NCBI RefSeq assembly: GCF_000331005.1
Contig: NZ_AEJB01000361.1
Coordinates: 434,001 to 498,000 of the forward strand
Origin: Streptomyces turgidiscabies Car8
GTDB taxonomy: Bacteria; Actinomycetota; Actinomycetes; Streptomycetales; Streptomycetaceae
Direction: 5' to 3'
Length of the DNA: 64,000 nucleotides
Of the stretch, positions 54,783 through 63,329 are shown piece after piece (within the stretch, counting starts at the first letter, position 1; the number at the start of each line of letters is the position of its first letter). The translations under genes were made by a program, and so were the position numbers. The notes under the pieces are model-generated. The model saw only the letters and a program-made list of their open reading frames with translations. It searched no databases and had not been told where the DNA came from.

Positions 54783-55658
54783 TTGTCGAGGGTGGCGCGT
54801 GGTGATCTCTCTGATGCCGAGTGGAAGTTGGTCGAGCCGTTCTTGCCGGTGGGCGAGCGCGGCCCGGTCCCTGACCTGCGGCGGCTGTTCAACGCCGTGA
54901 TGTGGCGGTTCAGGGCCGGGTGTCCCTGGCGGGACGTGCCTGAGGAGTACGGCTCCTGGTCGACCGTCTACGGCGCGTTCCAGCGCTGGGCGGTGGCCGG
55001 GACCTTCCGGACGCTGATGGAGGGGATGATCGCCGAGGCGGCGGCCCGCGGACAGGTCGATCTCGACCTGGTCAGCGTGGATTCCACGGTCGCCCGCGCT
55101 CATCATCACGCGGCGGGAATGGCCGTCGATCCCGAACTGCTGGACGAGCTGGAGAAGGCCGTCACCGAGGAAAAGGGGCTTCTCGAAAGGGCCGAAGCAC
55201 GTCGATAGTGCCGCCGGACGAGGACGGCGACGACGTGGTGCGTGAGGAGCGGCGGCGTTTGCGGCGGCGGCGCAGAGCCCGGCTCCGTGCGGCTGAACTG
55301 GGCCGTTCCCGGGGCGGACTGACCACCAAGACCCACCTCGCGGCGGAACGCCGGTGCCGGCCACTGTCGTTCATCGTCACACCGGGACAGGCCGCCGACA
55401 GCCCCCGCTTCGTCCCGGTCCTGGAGGGCATCAAGGTGCGTGGCCCGGTCGGACGCCCGCGCACCCGGCCCGGCGCCGTCGCGGCGGACAAGGCGTACTC
55501 TTCCCGCGCCAACCGCGCCTACCTGCGGCGACGCCGCATCCGCGGTGTCATCCCGGAGAAGACCGACCAGGCCGCCAACCGCAAGAAGAAGGGTTCTCGT
55601 GGCGGCCGCCCGGTCGGTCACGATCCGGATCTGTACAAGGACCGCAACACCGTCGAGA
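54783..55658 (+). pseudogene. IS5 transposase, 5' part
   Basis: First frame 54783-55208 (DLSDAEWKLVEPFLPVGE, FRAGCPWRDVPEEYGSW, SVDSTVARAHHHAAG with the first catalytic Asp). It is followed in a second frame by LGRSRGGLTTKTHLAAERRC, RPRTRPGAVAADKAYSS (second Asp) and VGHDPDLYKDRNTVE. The two-frame layout is normal for this group (programmed frameshift). The second frame is broken at 55658 by the serine-recombinase element; its end resumes at 58175. Confidence 0.85.
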
Positions 55659-55677
55659 TGAGCAAGCCTCAGTGCTG

Positions 55678-57885
55678 TCATACGTGCGGTTCGACGTCAT
55701 CGCCGTGGCTTCCTTCCTCGTTTCGGATTATCGTCGCCTGCTGGTGGTCGAGCCAGGCTTGTCGTGGTCGGTGGCCGCGGGACTGCTGGTGGAGCTGGCG
55801 GAGTCGCTCGACTTCTGCGGGGTCGGCGTGGATGGTCCAGGACCGCCGCTGGTCGGTGAGCTGGTGGGCAGTGACCCAGTCGCGTTTGATCCATCCGAAG
55901 AGCGTCACCCGGGGCATGCCGAGCTCGCGGGCGAGGTCGGTCAGCCACCACTCGTGGCGGCCGAGTGGTGCGGCTCCCCGCCGGAGGGCTTGTTCCTGCT
56001 GGCTGACGCAGCCCAGTTCCTGCAGCAGCATGCGGACGCCCTGAGTGCCGAAGTGTTCGCGGCGTTTGGGCGGGCGGAAGCCCTCGGAGTTGAGGATTTT
56101 CGCGATGGCCGGGGCGGAGTGGCCGGCTTCGGCGAGTTCGCGGGCCCGCGCGGCCAGGCGGGGAAAGTAGCTGAGCTGGTCCAGGCGGGCGACCGGACGG
56201 ACGAGTTCGCCGGCGGTGCAGTGTCCACCGGCCCAGGTGACCTGGACGGTGACGCGCTCGCTGTCGCCGACGACGGTGACGGCAACCCTCTCGATCAAGT
56301 GCCTGGTCAGCTGTTTTCGGTCCGCATCGGTCGTGGTGGGTGCCTGCCAGACGGAGGGGAGGTCGGCGGCCAGGGCCCGGATCTGGTCACGCTCGGTGAC
56401 GGTGAGGATGCGGGGCCGGGCTGCGATGAAGCGGTCGTACTCCTCACCGAGCCGCCGCCGTTCGGCCAGCGCATGCTCCCACTCCTTCTCCAGTTCCCTC
56501 ACCACCAGGCGGTTCTCGGGCTCGGCCAACTGATACTGGCGCCGGGCCCGGTCGGCCGCATAGCCCGCTCGTTCCAGACGCTGCTGCCAGATCCGGTCCA
56601 CCTCTTTGCGCCGGTGCTGGGCCTGCTCGGCCGCCTGCAGCGAGACCTCCAGGGCGGCCGGCGCCATCGCTGCAAGCAGCAGACCGGTCACATAGCGGTC
56701 GACGCAGATCCCGGACAACTGCTGGCACAGCTCACCGCCGTAGTCGGCCTTCGCCCGGCTGCACTCGTATTTCGGCCACAGCTTTCCGCCCTGGCCGCGC
56801 TGGTAGTGCACGACCATACGGGTGTCGCACCGCCCGCAGAAGACCAGCCCGACCAGCAGGGCCGGCCCGTCGCGCAGGGCGCCCATGCTCTGGGAACGGG
56901 CCCGGTTCGCCTCGATCCGCGCAAGGTTGCGGTCATGCCGCTCGGCGCTGATATAGGCAGGCAGGACGTCGGGCAGATAGACCAGCCAGTCCTCGGGCGG
57001 CTTGCGGACGCGCCCGGTGAACGGGCGTCCGGCCACACGCCGGCGGGGATCGGTGCGGCTGCGGCCATAGACATAGACCCCGGCATAGGCGGGGTGGCGG
57101 AGCATGTTCTGGATCACTATCCGGCTGGGACGCCGCCAGGCCAGCGTCCCGCGTTCGGGGCCCTCCCGCACCCGGATGCCTATCTGGATGCCGTGGTCGA
57201 CCAGGAACCGCAACACCGCGTTGATCGTGGCGAGTTCGTCGAACAGGTCGAAGACCAGACGGACCACGGCCTGCACCTGCTCGTCCGGATCACGCACGAC
57301 CTGACCGTCCGGGCGGCGCAGATAGCCCACGGGCAGGGGCACGGCCAGCTCGCCGCGACGGGCCTTGCCGATCCGTCCGTTCCACATCCGCTGCTTGATC
57401 AGATGCAGTTCCGCCTCACTGATCGTGCCCTTCAGTCCCAGCAGCATCCGGTCGTTGTGCTCGGCGGGGTCATAGACCCCGTCCGGGTCTGCCAGCAGAG
57501 CACCCGACAGCGCGCACAGCTCCAGCAGTTGATGCCATTCGCGGCCGCTGCGGGCCAGACGCGACATTTCCATGCCCAGCACCAGGCCCACATGGTCCAG
57601 GCCGACCTCGGAGACCAGACGCTGGAAGCCGGCCCGCTCCACGACGCCGGATGCGGAGTGGCCCAGGTCCTCGTCGATCACCAGGACCCGGGAGGCAGCC
57701 CAGCCCAAGTCGACGGCCCGTTGCCTGAGTCCGTACTGCAGCCGGGTGGACTCGGCATGATCGAGGACCTGCTGGGGAGTCGACTGACGGACATAGATCA
57801 CCGCGAGCCGGTCACGATGCCACGGCTGGATCTTGCCCTCAATCCGATCCCACGGCGCTGCAGCCGTCGTGCTCACCGAGGTCAC
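55678..57885 (-). CDS. Large serine recombinase
   Basis: 735 residues. Catalytic N-terminal domain with VIYVRQST (nucleophile Ser35), ESTRLQYGLRQRAVDLGW, LVIDEDLGHSASG, VLGMEMSRLARSGREWHQLL and the long E-helix; then the Recombinase domain (INAVLRFLVDHGIQIG, NMLRHPAYAGVYVYGRSRTD), a zinc ribbon (LVFCGRCDTRMVVHYQ ... YECSRAKADYG), a coiled-coil segment and a C-terminal HTH (DLARELGMPRVTLFGWIKR). It catalyses integration or excision of the nested element. The stop is 19 bases from the left junction. Complete. Confidence 0.9.
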   Translation of the reverse strand: MTSVSTTAAAPWDRIEGKIQPWHRDRLAVIYVRQSTPQQVLDHAESTRLQYGLRQRAVDLGWAASRVLVIDEDLGHSASGVVERAGFQRLVSEVGLDHVGLVLGMEMSRLARSGREWHQLLELCALSGALLADPDGVYDPAEHNDRMLLGLKGTISEAELHLIKQRMWNGRIGKARRGELAVPLPVGYLRRPDGQVVRDPDEQVQAVVRLVFDLFDELATINAVLRFLVDHGIQIGIRVREGPERGTLAWRRPSRIVIQNMLRHPAYAGVYVYGRSRTDPRRRVAGRPFTGRVRKPPEDWLVYLPDVLPAYISAERHDRNLARIEANRARSQSMGALRDGPALLVGLVFCGRCDTRMVVHYQRGQGGKLWPKYECSRAKADYGGELCQQLSGICVDRYVTGLLLAAMAPAALEVSLQAAEQAQHRRKEVDRIWQQRLERAGYAADRARRQYQLAEPENRLVVRELEKEWEHALAERRRLGEEYDRFIAARPRILTVTERDQIRALAADLPSVWQAPTTTDADRKQLTRHLIERVAVTVVGDSERVTVQVTWAGGHCTAGELVRPVARLDQLSYFPRLAARARELAEAGHSAPAIAKILNSEGFRPPKRREHFGTQGVRMLLQELGCVSQQEQALRRGAAPLGRHEWWLTDLARELGMPRVTLFGWIKRDWVTAHQLTDQRRSWTIHADPAEVERLRQLHQQSRGHRPRQAWLDHQQATIIRNEEGSHGDDVEPHV

Positions 57886-58145
57886 CCCCGTCCTGCCCGA
57901 CCGGGTCCGCCGCGGTCACCATCCGTGCAGCCAGCACTGCCAGCAACCGCACCACCAGCTGGCGGTTCAGTTCCGGAACAGCTCCCCACTGCGGAATCTG
58001 GGGAGCTCAGCGGCGACATGTCCGTCCACTGACCCTCACCGCCCTCTTCGTCATCAGCCAGCCGCTCACGCAACTGCCGAACAAAAGCAGCGGTGTTGAG
58101 CAGGCCATCAACCCCTACGACAGGCCTGTTCCCCGCCTCGGGCAC
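57882..58145 (-). CDS. Possible small gene coupled to the recombinase
   Basis: 87 residues; VDGLLNTAAFVRQLRERLAD and an acidic stretch, then a Gly/Pro-rich tail. Its TGA overlaps the recombinase GTG (GTGA), which supports a real gene that couples expression. No family recognised. It could be a recombination directionality partner. Confidence 0.4.
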   Translation of the reverse strand: MPEAGNRPVVGVDGLLNTAAFVRQLRERLADDEEGGEGQWTDMSPLSSPDSAVGSCSGTEPPAGGAVAGSAGCTDGDRGGPGRAGRG

Positions 58146-58174
58146 ATCTATGTCGGCATTACGGCTTGCTCCTT

Positions 58175-58309
58175 GAACGCTGCATCAACAAGATCAAGGA
58201 GTGGCGGGGCCTTGCCACCCGCTACGACAAGACCGCCACCAGCTACCTCGCTGGACTCCACTTACGCGGTGCCGTGATCTGGATCCGCAGCCTCCAACCC
58301 GCAACATGA
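58175..58309 (+). pseudogene. IS5 transposase, 3' part
   Basis: RCINKIKEWRGLATRYDKTA and YLAGLHLRGAVIWIRSL finish the transposase (third catalytic residue region precedes), stopping at 58309 within the terminal repeat. Joins with the piece ending at 55658 once the nested element is removed. Confidence 0.85.
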
Positions 58310-58328
58310 TCCGAACCTGGAACAGGCC

Positions 58329-59234
58329 CTAGCAGTAGCGGGTGATCGCCTCATGGATCCGCTTCAGCGAGGCTTCCGGGCACTCCGCCGCGTTCAACAG
58401 CCCGTCCAGGACCGACCTGTACCGCTCCGTCTCCCTTTCCTTGTCCAGGTAGAGAGCGCCAGACCCATGCTCCAGATACACGATCTCGGGCAGCGACGCC
58501 GGGTCGAACCGCAGATGCGTGAACGGAGAGCCGGTCGTGACCCCCTTCGGTGCGTCGGACGGAATGATCTGCACCTGTACGTTGGGCCGCTCGGCCAGCG
58601 CCGCCAGGTGCTGCAACTGGCGGTACATCACGGCCCGCTCGGCCACCTGCCGGCCCAGCACCGCCTCCTCCAGCACAGCCCATACCTTCGGCCCGCCGGG
58701 GTAGTCCAGGATTTCCTGCCGGGCCAGGCGCAGTTCGACCCGGCGCTCGATCGTCTGCCGGTCCGTCAGCCGGTCATCTCCCTGCACCACGGCCAGCGCG
58801 TACTCCGGCGTCTGCAACAGCCCCGGCATGAGCAGCACCTCGTAGGTGCGGATGAGGGACGCCGCCTCCTGCAGGCCGATGAACTTGTCGAACCATTTCG
58901 GCAGCACATCGTCGAACTCGTGCCACCAGCCGGACTGGTTGGACTGCCGGACCAGCTCGCGAGACTCGTCGATGTCCTCGACATCGACCCCGTAGAGGTA
59001 CAGCAGATCGGCGACATCACGCCCCCTGAGCGGGACTTCCCCGCGCTCCAGACGGCTGATCTTGGACGCGGAACAGTCGAGACGTGCACTCGCCTCTTTC
59101 GGGCTCAGCCCGGCCTCGGCACGCAACCGCCGCAGCTGCGCGGCCAATATCAGACGCAGCGCCGTGGGATTGTGCCGGTGGGAAGGAAGAAACCGTTCCA
59201 GCTTCGGCAGCCTGTTCGGCCGGACAGCGGACAT
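58329..59234 (-). CDS. Scr1-type HTH regulator (DUF5753)
   Basis: 301 residues. XRE helix-turn-helix at ~30-85 (LRRLRAEAGLSPKEASARLD, CSASKISRLERGEVPLRGRD) and the DUF5753/Scr1 ligand-like domain with QEAASLIRTYEVLLMPGLLQ, TPEYALAVV, VQIIPSDAPKG and IVYLEH. These pair with DUF397 proteins in Streptomyces; here one follows at 59325-59561. The TAG stop lies in the CTAG at the edge of the IS5 element, but the protein length looks normal, so the IS inserted at the stop without loss. Confidence 0.88.
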   Translation of the reverse strand: MSAVRPNRLPKLERFLPSHRHNPTALRLILAAQLRRLRAEAGLSPKEASARLDCSASKISRLERGEVPLRGRDVADLLYLYGVDVEDIDESRELVRQSNQSGWWHEFDDVLPKWFDKFIGLQEAASLIRTYEVLLMPGLLQTPEYALAVVQGDDRLTDRQTIERRVELRLARQEILDYPGGPKVWAVLEEAVLGRQVAERAVMYRQLQHLAALAERPNVQVQIIPSDAPKGVTTGSPFTHLRFDPASLPEIVYLEHGSGALYLDKERETERYRSVLDGLLNAAECPEASLKRIHEAITRYC

Positions 59235-59324
59235 GCGGACTCCTGCAGGGGACCAAGAAACGGAGGCCAGTTTCCCACCACAGAGCCCGCAGTGTGCCCC
59301 AAGGGCGTTTTGTCCCCTCAGGGC

Positions 59325-59561
59325 TCAGCCGGCCAACGCGTCGAACTCGCCGTCCTGCGCCCCTGCGAGGAACGCAGTGAACTCGGCGCGGGTATAGATC
59401 AGAGCAGGCCCTTCGGGATCGCGCGAGTTGCGCACCGCGACCTCACCGCCGGGGAGTTCGGCCAGTTCGATACAGTTGCCCTCCACTGCACTGCGCCGGC
59501 TCCTGAGCCACGTGACACCCTGGAGTGTGCCGGCGCCGACACCATTGACGATCTGCTGCAT
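59325..59561 (-). CDS. DUF397 protein
   Basis: 78 residues with the DUF397 signature: TWLRSRRSAVEGNCIELAEL, VAVRNSRDPEGPALIYTRAE and FLAGAQDGEFD. Partner of the Scr1-type regulator downstream on the same strand, a pair proposed to act like a toxin-antitoxin or signalling unit. ATG 59561. Confidence 0.88.
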   Translation of the reverse strand: MQQIVNGVGAGTLQGVTWLRSRRSAVEGNCIELAELPGGEVAVRNSRDPEGPALIYTRAEFTAFLAGAQDGEFDALAG

Positions 59562-59765
59562 TGTCGCCTTCTCTCGCTATCGTGTCCGAACGCTTCCTTG
59601 TTGACGATGTGATTGATAGTCACGGTGGGTACATGTGTTCCTTCCCTCCACCGGGGCATGCAATGCCGCGAAGCAATTGCATCGACGGGTGGGCAGCGAG
59701 GATACTGGCTTGCAGCAGGCATTCTTGACACCGCCCAACTGGGCATCTCGCGGGGGAGATGAGCA

Positions 59766-60317
59766 GTGTCGACACAAGTGACCACTACAGCGTGTCACGC
59801 AGAAAATGTTGACGATGCACCGGAATCGGTCGAATCTGCAACGGTCGGAGCGGGCCTTCCGGACCTCCCGGACGGCGGCGACTGGGGCCTGATGCTCGGA
59901 ATCAGCGCAGCCGAATTCGCCGCCCGCAGCTTCAGCGCGGACTCGTCCGGCCTCCAGCATGCACGGAACTTCGCCCGAAATGTCCTGTGCGAATGGGGGC
60001 TTACCTCGCATATCGACGACGCGGTCATCGTAATCGGTGAGCTGACCGCCAATGCCGCCCAGCATGCACTGCCGGCACCCGGCCCAGAGGAAACCGCCCC
60101 CACTGCCTGGCTCGGGCTCGTCCGCAGGCACCAGGCTGTCATATGCGCCGTGGCAGATCCGAGCCCTTGCCTTCCTCGACCTCAGCAGCCAGAGCAGCTC
60201 AGCGAGGGCGGACGCGGACTGAGGATCATCGAAGCACTGAGTTCATCCTGGGGACACTCTCCGCCGCAGAGCTCCGGAAAAATGGTTTGGGCCAGGGTCT
60301 CGACCCGGCCGCAGTAG
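59766..60317 (+). CDS. HATPase (anti-sigma kinase-like) protein
   Basis: 183 residues; GTG start with GGGGGAGA upstream. A variable N-terminus is followed by the GHKL ATP-binding fold of RsbW/SpoIIAB-like proteins: ARNFARNVLCEWGLTSHIDD, VIVIGELTANAAQHALP (N box) and SEGGRGLRIIEALSSSWG (G box). In Streptomyces such single-domain proteins bind or phosphorylate anti-sigma antagonists or regulate sigma factors; the sigma-like gene at 53102 is one conceivable partner. Divergent from the DUF397 gene. Confidence 0.85.
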   Translation: MSTQVTTTACHAENVDDAPESVESATVGAGLPDLPDGGDWGLMLGISAAEFAARSFSADSSGLQHARNFARNVLCEWGLTSHIDDAVIVIGELTANAAQHALPAPGPEETAPTAWLGLVRRHQAVICAVADPSPCLPRPQQPEQLSEGGRGLRIIEALSSSWGHSPPQSSGKMVWARVSTRPQ

Positions 60318-60349
60318 TAGTTCAGGCGACACCCGGATCCCTGTGCTTG

Positions 60350-60495
60350 CCGGAAACCTCATCCATGCAGGTGAGGGCGGTTCAGGGGGCAAGGTACTCG
60401 CGCGACTGGTGGTCGCCCCGGCATGATTGATGGCCGGTCGTGCTGCTGCGACTGGCCTATCTGGGTGTGACGAACGTGTTCGCCCGGCCGTGGGG
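60350..60495 (+). mobile_element. IS left-end fragment, copy D
   Basis: Fourth copy of the GAAACCTCATCC-type left end with the MLLRLAYLGVTNVFAR start; broken off after ~145 bases by decayed sequence. Continues to nothing recognisable before the next element at 60576. Confidence 0.6.
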
Positions 60496-60575
60496 TCACA
60501 GTGACCCAGGGCGCCGGACCACTCGGCAGCATCGGTTTCAACTGGGACTTCACCCCGATGACGGCGTGGACGTCG

Positions 60576-61767
60576 TGTGCCGTTCGGAAACTCGTCGCTG
60601 CTGGTCAGGCCGCGTATCTGTACTCGTTGATCACGCCGCCGAGCACTCGAGTGCGTAGGAGCCGGTGAGCGGTCGGAGCGGTCAGGGGCGCTGGGTGTTC
60701 TCGGGCGAGCGGAGGGAGCTGTCCCCTGGCCTGGTGTGAGCGATGACCGTTGTAGTGCCGGGCATAGGCATCGAGGACCTGCCGAGCGTGCGTCTCGTTC
60801 CATATCAGCAAGTGGTCGAGGGCCTCGCGGCGCAGGGTGCCGATAACCCGTTCACAGCGCGCGTTCATCCGGGGAGCCCGAGGCGCGGTCCGCACGACCT
60901 CGATGCTGTCGGCTGCGAAGACCGCGTCGAAGGACTCGGTGTACTTTCCGTCCCGGTCGCGGAGCAGGAAACGCAGCGACTCGACCCGCACACCCAACAC
61001 GACGGCAAGATTTCTCGCCTGCTGCACCGCCCACGCCCCCGTGGGATGGGCGGTCACGCCGGCGATGTGCAGCCGGCGTGTGCCGTGCTCGAGGAACACC
61101 AGCGCGTACACCCGGCGCAGGTCGACCAAATCGATGTGCAGGAAGTCGCAGGCGATGATCCCTTCAGCCTGCGCGGTCAAGAACTCACGCCACGTCGGCC
61201 CGCTGCGTCTCGGGGCCGGATCGATGCCGGCCGCCGTCAGGATCTCCCAGACCGTCGTCGAGCCGACCAAATGCCCGAGCCGAGCCAGTTCGCCCTGGAT
61301 CCGACGGCAGCCCCACCGCGGATTCTCCTTGGCCAGCCGCACCACCAGCGCCTTCACCGCTCTCGCCGTCGACGGTCTGCCAGACCGGGTCCGGCGCTTG
61401 CTGTAGTCCCACTTCCGGGCGATCAGCCTGCGGTGCCACGCCAACAGCGTCGCGGGCGTCACCGGGAGCACCTGCGCCCACCGGCGCCGCGGGATCAGTG
61501 AGGACAGTGCCGCGAACCACAGCCGATCCGCCGGCTCGTACCGCACCGGTGCCGATAGCTGTCTGCGCGGCACCGCATTCTCGTGGCGCAACACCAGCAA
61601 TTCCGCGTCCTTGGCCATGTCCCGGCGCAGCAGCACCGCCGGGACCGCGAGCAGCTTGCGTACCACCCGATAGACCAGTGAAACGATCACCCAGGCAGGG
61701 CTCCAGCAGACCGCGATGCCGCGCCAGACCGCCTCCGAGCAGCAGCGATGAGTTTCCGAACGGCACA
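60576..61767 (-). mobile_element. IS3/IS481-like element, complete
   Basis: About 1192 bp, ends TGTGCCGTTCGGAAACTC(G/A)T in inverted orientation, TG...CA termini as in rve-type elements. Encodes one transposase. Flanking duplication not evident. Confidence 0.8.
60605..61690 (-). CDS. Integrase-core transposase
   Basis: 361 residues from GTG 61690 (MIVSLVYRVVRKLLAVPAVL). N-terminal HTH-like region (KDAELLVLRHENAVPRRQ, RWAQVLPVTPATLLAWHRR), HTH_21-type block (RLAKENPRWGCRRIQGELA), and the rve core with acidic residues in IIACDFLHIDLV, RFLLRDRDGKYTESF and MNARCERVIGTLRREALDHL. Single-frame transposase related to the IS481/IS3 lineage and to fragments A-D. No lesion seen. Confidence 0.85.
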   Translation of the reverse strand: MIVSLVYRVVRKLLAVPAVLLRRDMAKDAELLVLRHENAVPRRQLSAPVRYEPADRLWFAALSSLIPRRRWAQVLPVTPATLLAWHRRLIARKWDYSKRRTRSGRPSTARAVKALVVRLAKENPRWGCRRIQGELARLGHLVGSTTVWEILTAAGIDPAPRRSGPTWREFLTAQAEGIIACDFLHIDLVDLRRVYALVFLEHGTRRLHIAGVTAHPTGAWAVQQARNLAVVLGVRVESLRFLLRDRDGKYTESFDAVFAADSIEVVRTAPRAPRMNARCERVIGTLRREALDHLLIWNETHARQVLDAYARHYNGHRSHQARGQLPPLAREHPAPLTAPTAHRLLRTRVLGGVINEYRYAA

Positions 61768-62460
61768 GGCCCGCCCTTCCCCTCGCCACAGGAATCGCCG
61801 TCGCTGGCTGGCGCCGAACCCGCACGACCACCGACACCTACGCCCAACTCCTCGAAGCCACCACCCGCCTCCACCTCACCACCCTCGCCACCCAACTCGG
61901 CATCACCCACACCGGTGCCCCCACCCCCGCTCTCGGCGATACCCTCACCCACCACCTCCACACACAACCCCCAGCACCCAACCCTCACTGACAGCCACCA
62001 GCATCCGACCCCACACACCGCCGACCAGGACACCGGAGACCGGCTCCCCGGCCTAACCAACATCAACGGCCCACCTGCCTCGCCCCTGCCAGCAGCGTCT
62101 GCCAGAAACGTTCAGGGCCCTAACCTCGGATGGAGGGCAGGACCCTTGTGGGCTCGGCGGGAGCCCGGGAGAGTGGGTCAGACGAGGGGACACACCCAAG
62201 GGCCCGCGGAATCCGCCAGGCCACCAGGCCCTTGCGCCCGGCATGGCGGATCGTCAGCCGACGCAGGAAATGGCCACGCTCCTGAGACAGAAGCATGGCC
62301 ATCGGCGTGAGAAAGAGCAGAGAGCCGCAAGCCACAGCGTCGGCATATGACGAGCGTTCTGAAATCCCACAGTCAGCCTACGAGCCGACAGTGACACGGG
62401 CACCTCGACGCCGCGTGCGAGCGGGGGCACGCTGGAAAGCCAACAGCTCAGCTCCGAGGG
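61768..62460. other. Decayed region with one C-terminal relic
   Basis: One plus frame to a stop near 61991 reads TTTDTYAQLLEATTRLHLTT and LATQLGITHTGAPTPALGDT, low-complexity but plausibly a gene tail. The rest (to 62460) shows nothing I can name. Confidence 0.3.
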
Positions 62461-62466
62461 GTGCCG

Positions 62467-62928
62467 ATGGAATGGGTCTCGCTGGCCAGCACCATCGTGG
62501 GCGGAGGAATCGCTACTGCATCGGCCGGGATCCTGGATCAGCGCCGATGGAGACGAGAACGAGGCGACCAGAACACCGAAAGTCGCCGTTCGCTGTACGT
62601 CTCCTACCTCGCTGCTCTCGCATCGGCTCGACACGCGTGCCGTGTGGCCGTTCGCGAGCCAGATCCCGACCCTCAGCAGCACAGGCGCGCGGTGTGGGAA
62701 GCGCTCGAGGCCTGCACCAGCCTGCGATACGAGCTGTCGATCTGCGCGCCGCGCTACGTGGTCGAGAAGTCCGACGATTCGTTCCGGCGACTTCGAGACC
62801 TGCGCGATGTGGTTACTGACGGATTCAGCCAGGACAGCAACGAATACGTCACCGGGCGGCGTCGCTACGACCGGGCATACCAGGATCTTAGGGATGCCAT
62901 GCGTAAAGACCTCGGCGCCGATACCTAA
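62467..62928 (+). CDS. Hypothetical membrane-anchored protein
   Basis: 153 residues from ATG 62467 (GAGGGG 5 bases upstream; GTG 62461 overlaps that site and is unlikely). One N-terminal membrane helix (SLASTIVGGGIATASAGIL), then a soluble helical domain (WEALEACTSLRYELSICAP, RRLRDLRDVVTDGFSQDS). Not recognised. The TAA stop is formed at the TAAGGG edge of the adjacent IS remnant, so the C-terminus may be cut. Confidence 0.6.
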   Translation: MEWVSLASTIVGGGIATASAGILDQRRWRRERGDQNTESRRSLYVSYLAALASARHACRVAVREPDPDPQQHRRAVWEALEACTSLRYELSICAPRYVVEKSDDSFRRLRDLRDVVTDGFSQDSNEYVTGRRRYDRAYQDLRDAMRKDLGADT

Positions 62929-63284
62929 GGGCTTGCAGCTCATTAACACGTTGTCTTGATCATGCTACTGGAGTCGCTGCTCAGGGCTCGAACCCGAGCC
63001 TGGAGGGCCGTGAGGGCAGAGGGCGGAGTGGCTGCCGACGGAATGACGATGCTGTGCGCTTTCAGCAGCGTCCTGATCTTCAGCAGGGTGCGGTGCATGG
63101 CGGTCCTACTGCTGTCGAACAGCACGGCGCGGGGTTCCGCGGCCAGGGCGACCCGCAGGTGAAGGACGGCTGCCAGGACCTGGTCGGGGAAGGCGAGCCG
63201 GGGCGGGCGGCCGCGCTTGACGTCGCTGTGGAGGTCCAAAGTGTCGGTGAGATCGCTCAGTTGCTGCCGGGACATGCCGGCTCG
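62926..63284 (-). mobile_element. ISAzo13-type end relic
   Basis: Starts TAAGGGC and has AACACGTTG at the same spacing as the complete ISAzo13 element's repeat. Encodes only a C-terminal domain (QLSDLTDTLDLHSDVKRG, RLAFPDQVLAAVLHLRVALA, SSRTAMHRTLLKIRTLL) like the extra domain of the transposase at 12.0-13.7 kb. Confidence 0.65.
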
Positions 63285-63329
63285 ATGAAACCCAGACCGC
63301 ACACCGCGGACGATCCGTACGCTGGGCAG

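Larger units (their letters stand above)
55659..58174 (-). mobile_element. Serine-recombinase element nested in the IS5
   Basis: About 2.5 kb inserted in the IS5 catalytic frame between DRNTVE and RCINKI. Both junctions carry a GA, the likely crossover dinucleotide of a serine recombinase. Contains one large serine recombinase and perhaps one small coupled gene. No long terminal repeats seen, as expected for this mechanism. Confidence 0.8.
54714..58332 (+). mobile_element. IS5-family element interrupted by a second element
   Basis: Perfect 27-bp terminal inverted repeats (54714-54740 and 58306-58332, beginning CTAGGGCCTGTTCC). Without the 2.5-kb insertion it would be about 1.1 kb, normal for IS5. 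The right end overlaps the last codon of the Scr1-type regulator gene at 58329, so the CTAG at the element edge forms that gene's stop. Confidence 0.9.

Noticed and set aside
55354..58032. 892-residue plus-strand frame
   Set aside because: It is antisense to the serine recombinase, whose catalytic and zinc motifs are clear; the plus frame has no domain character.
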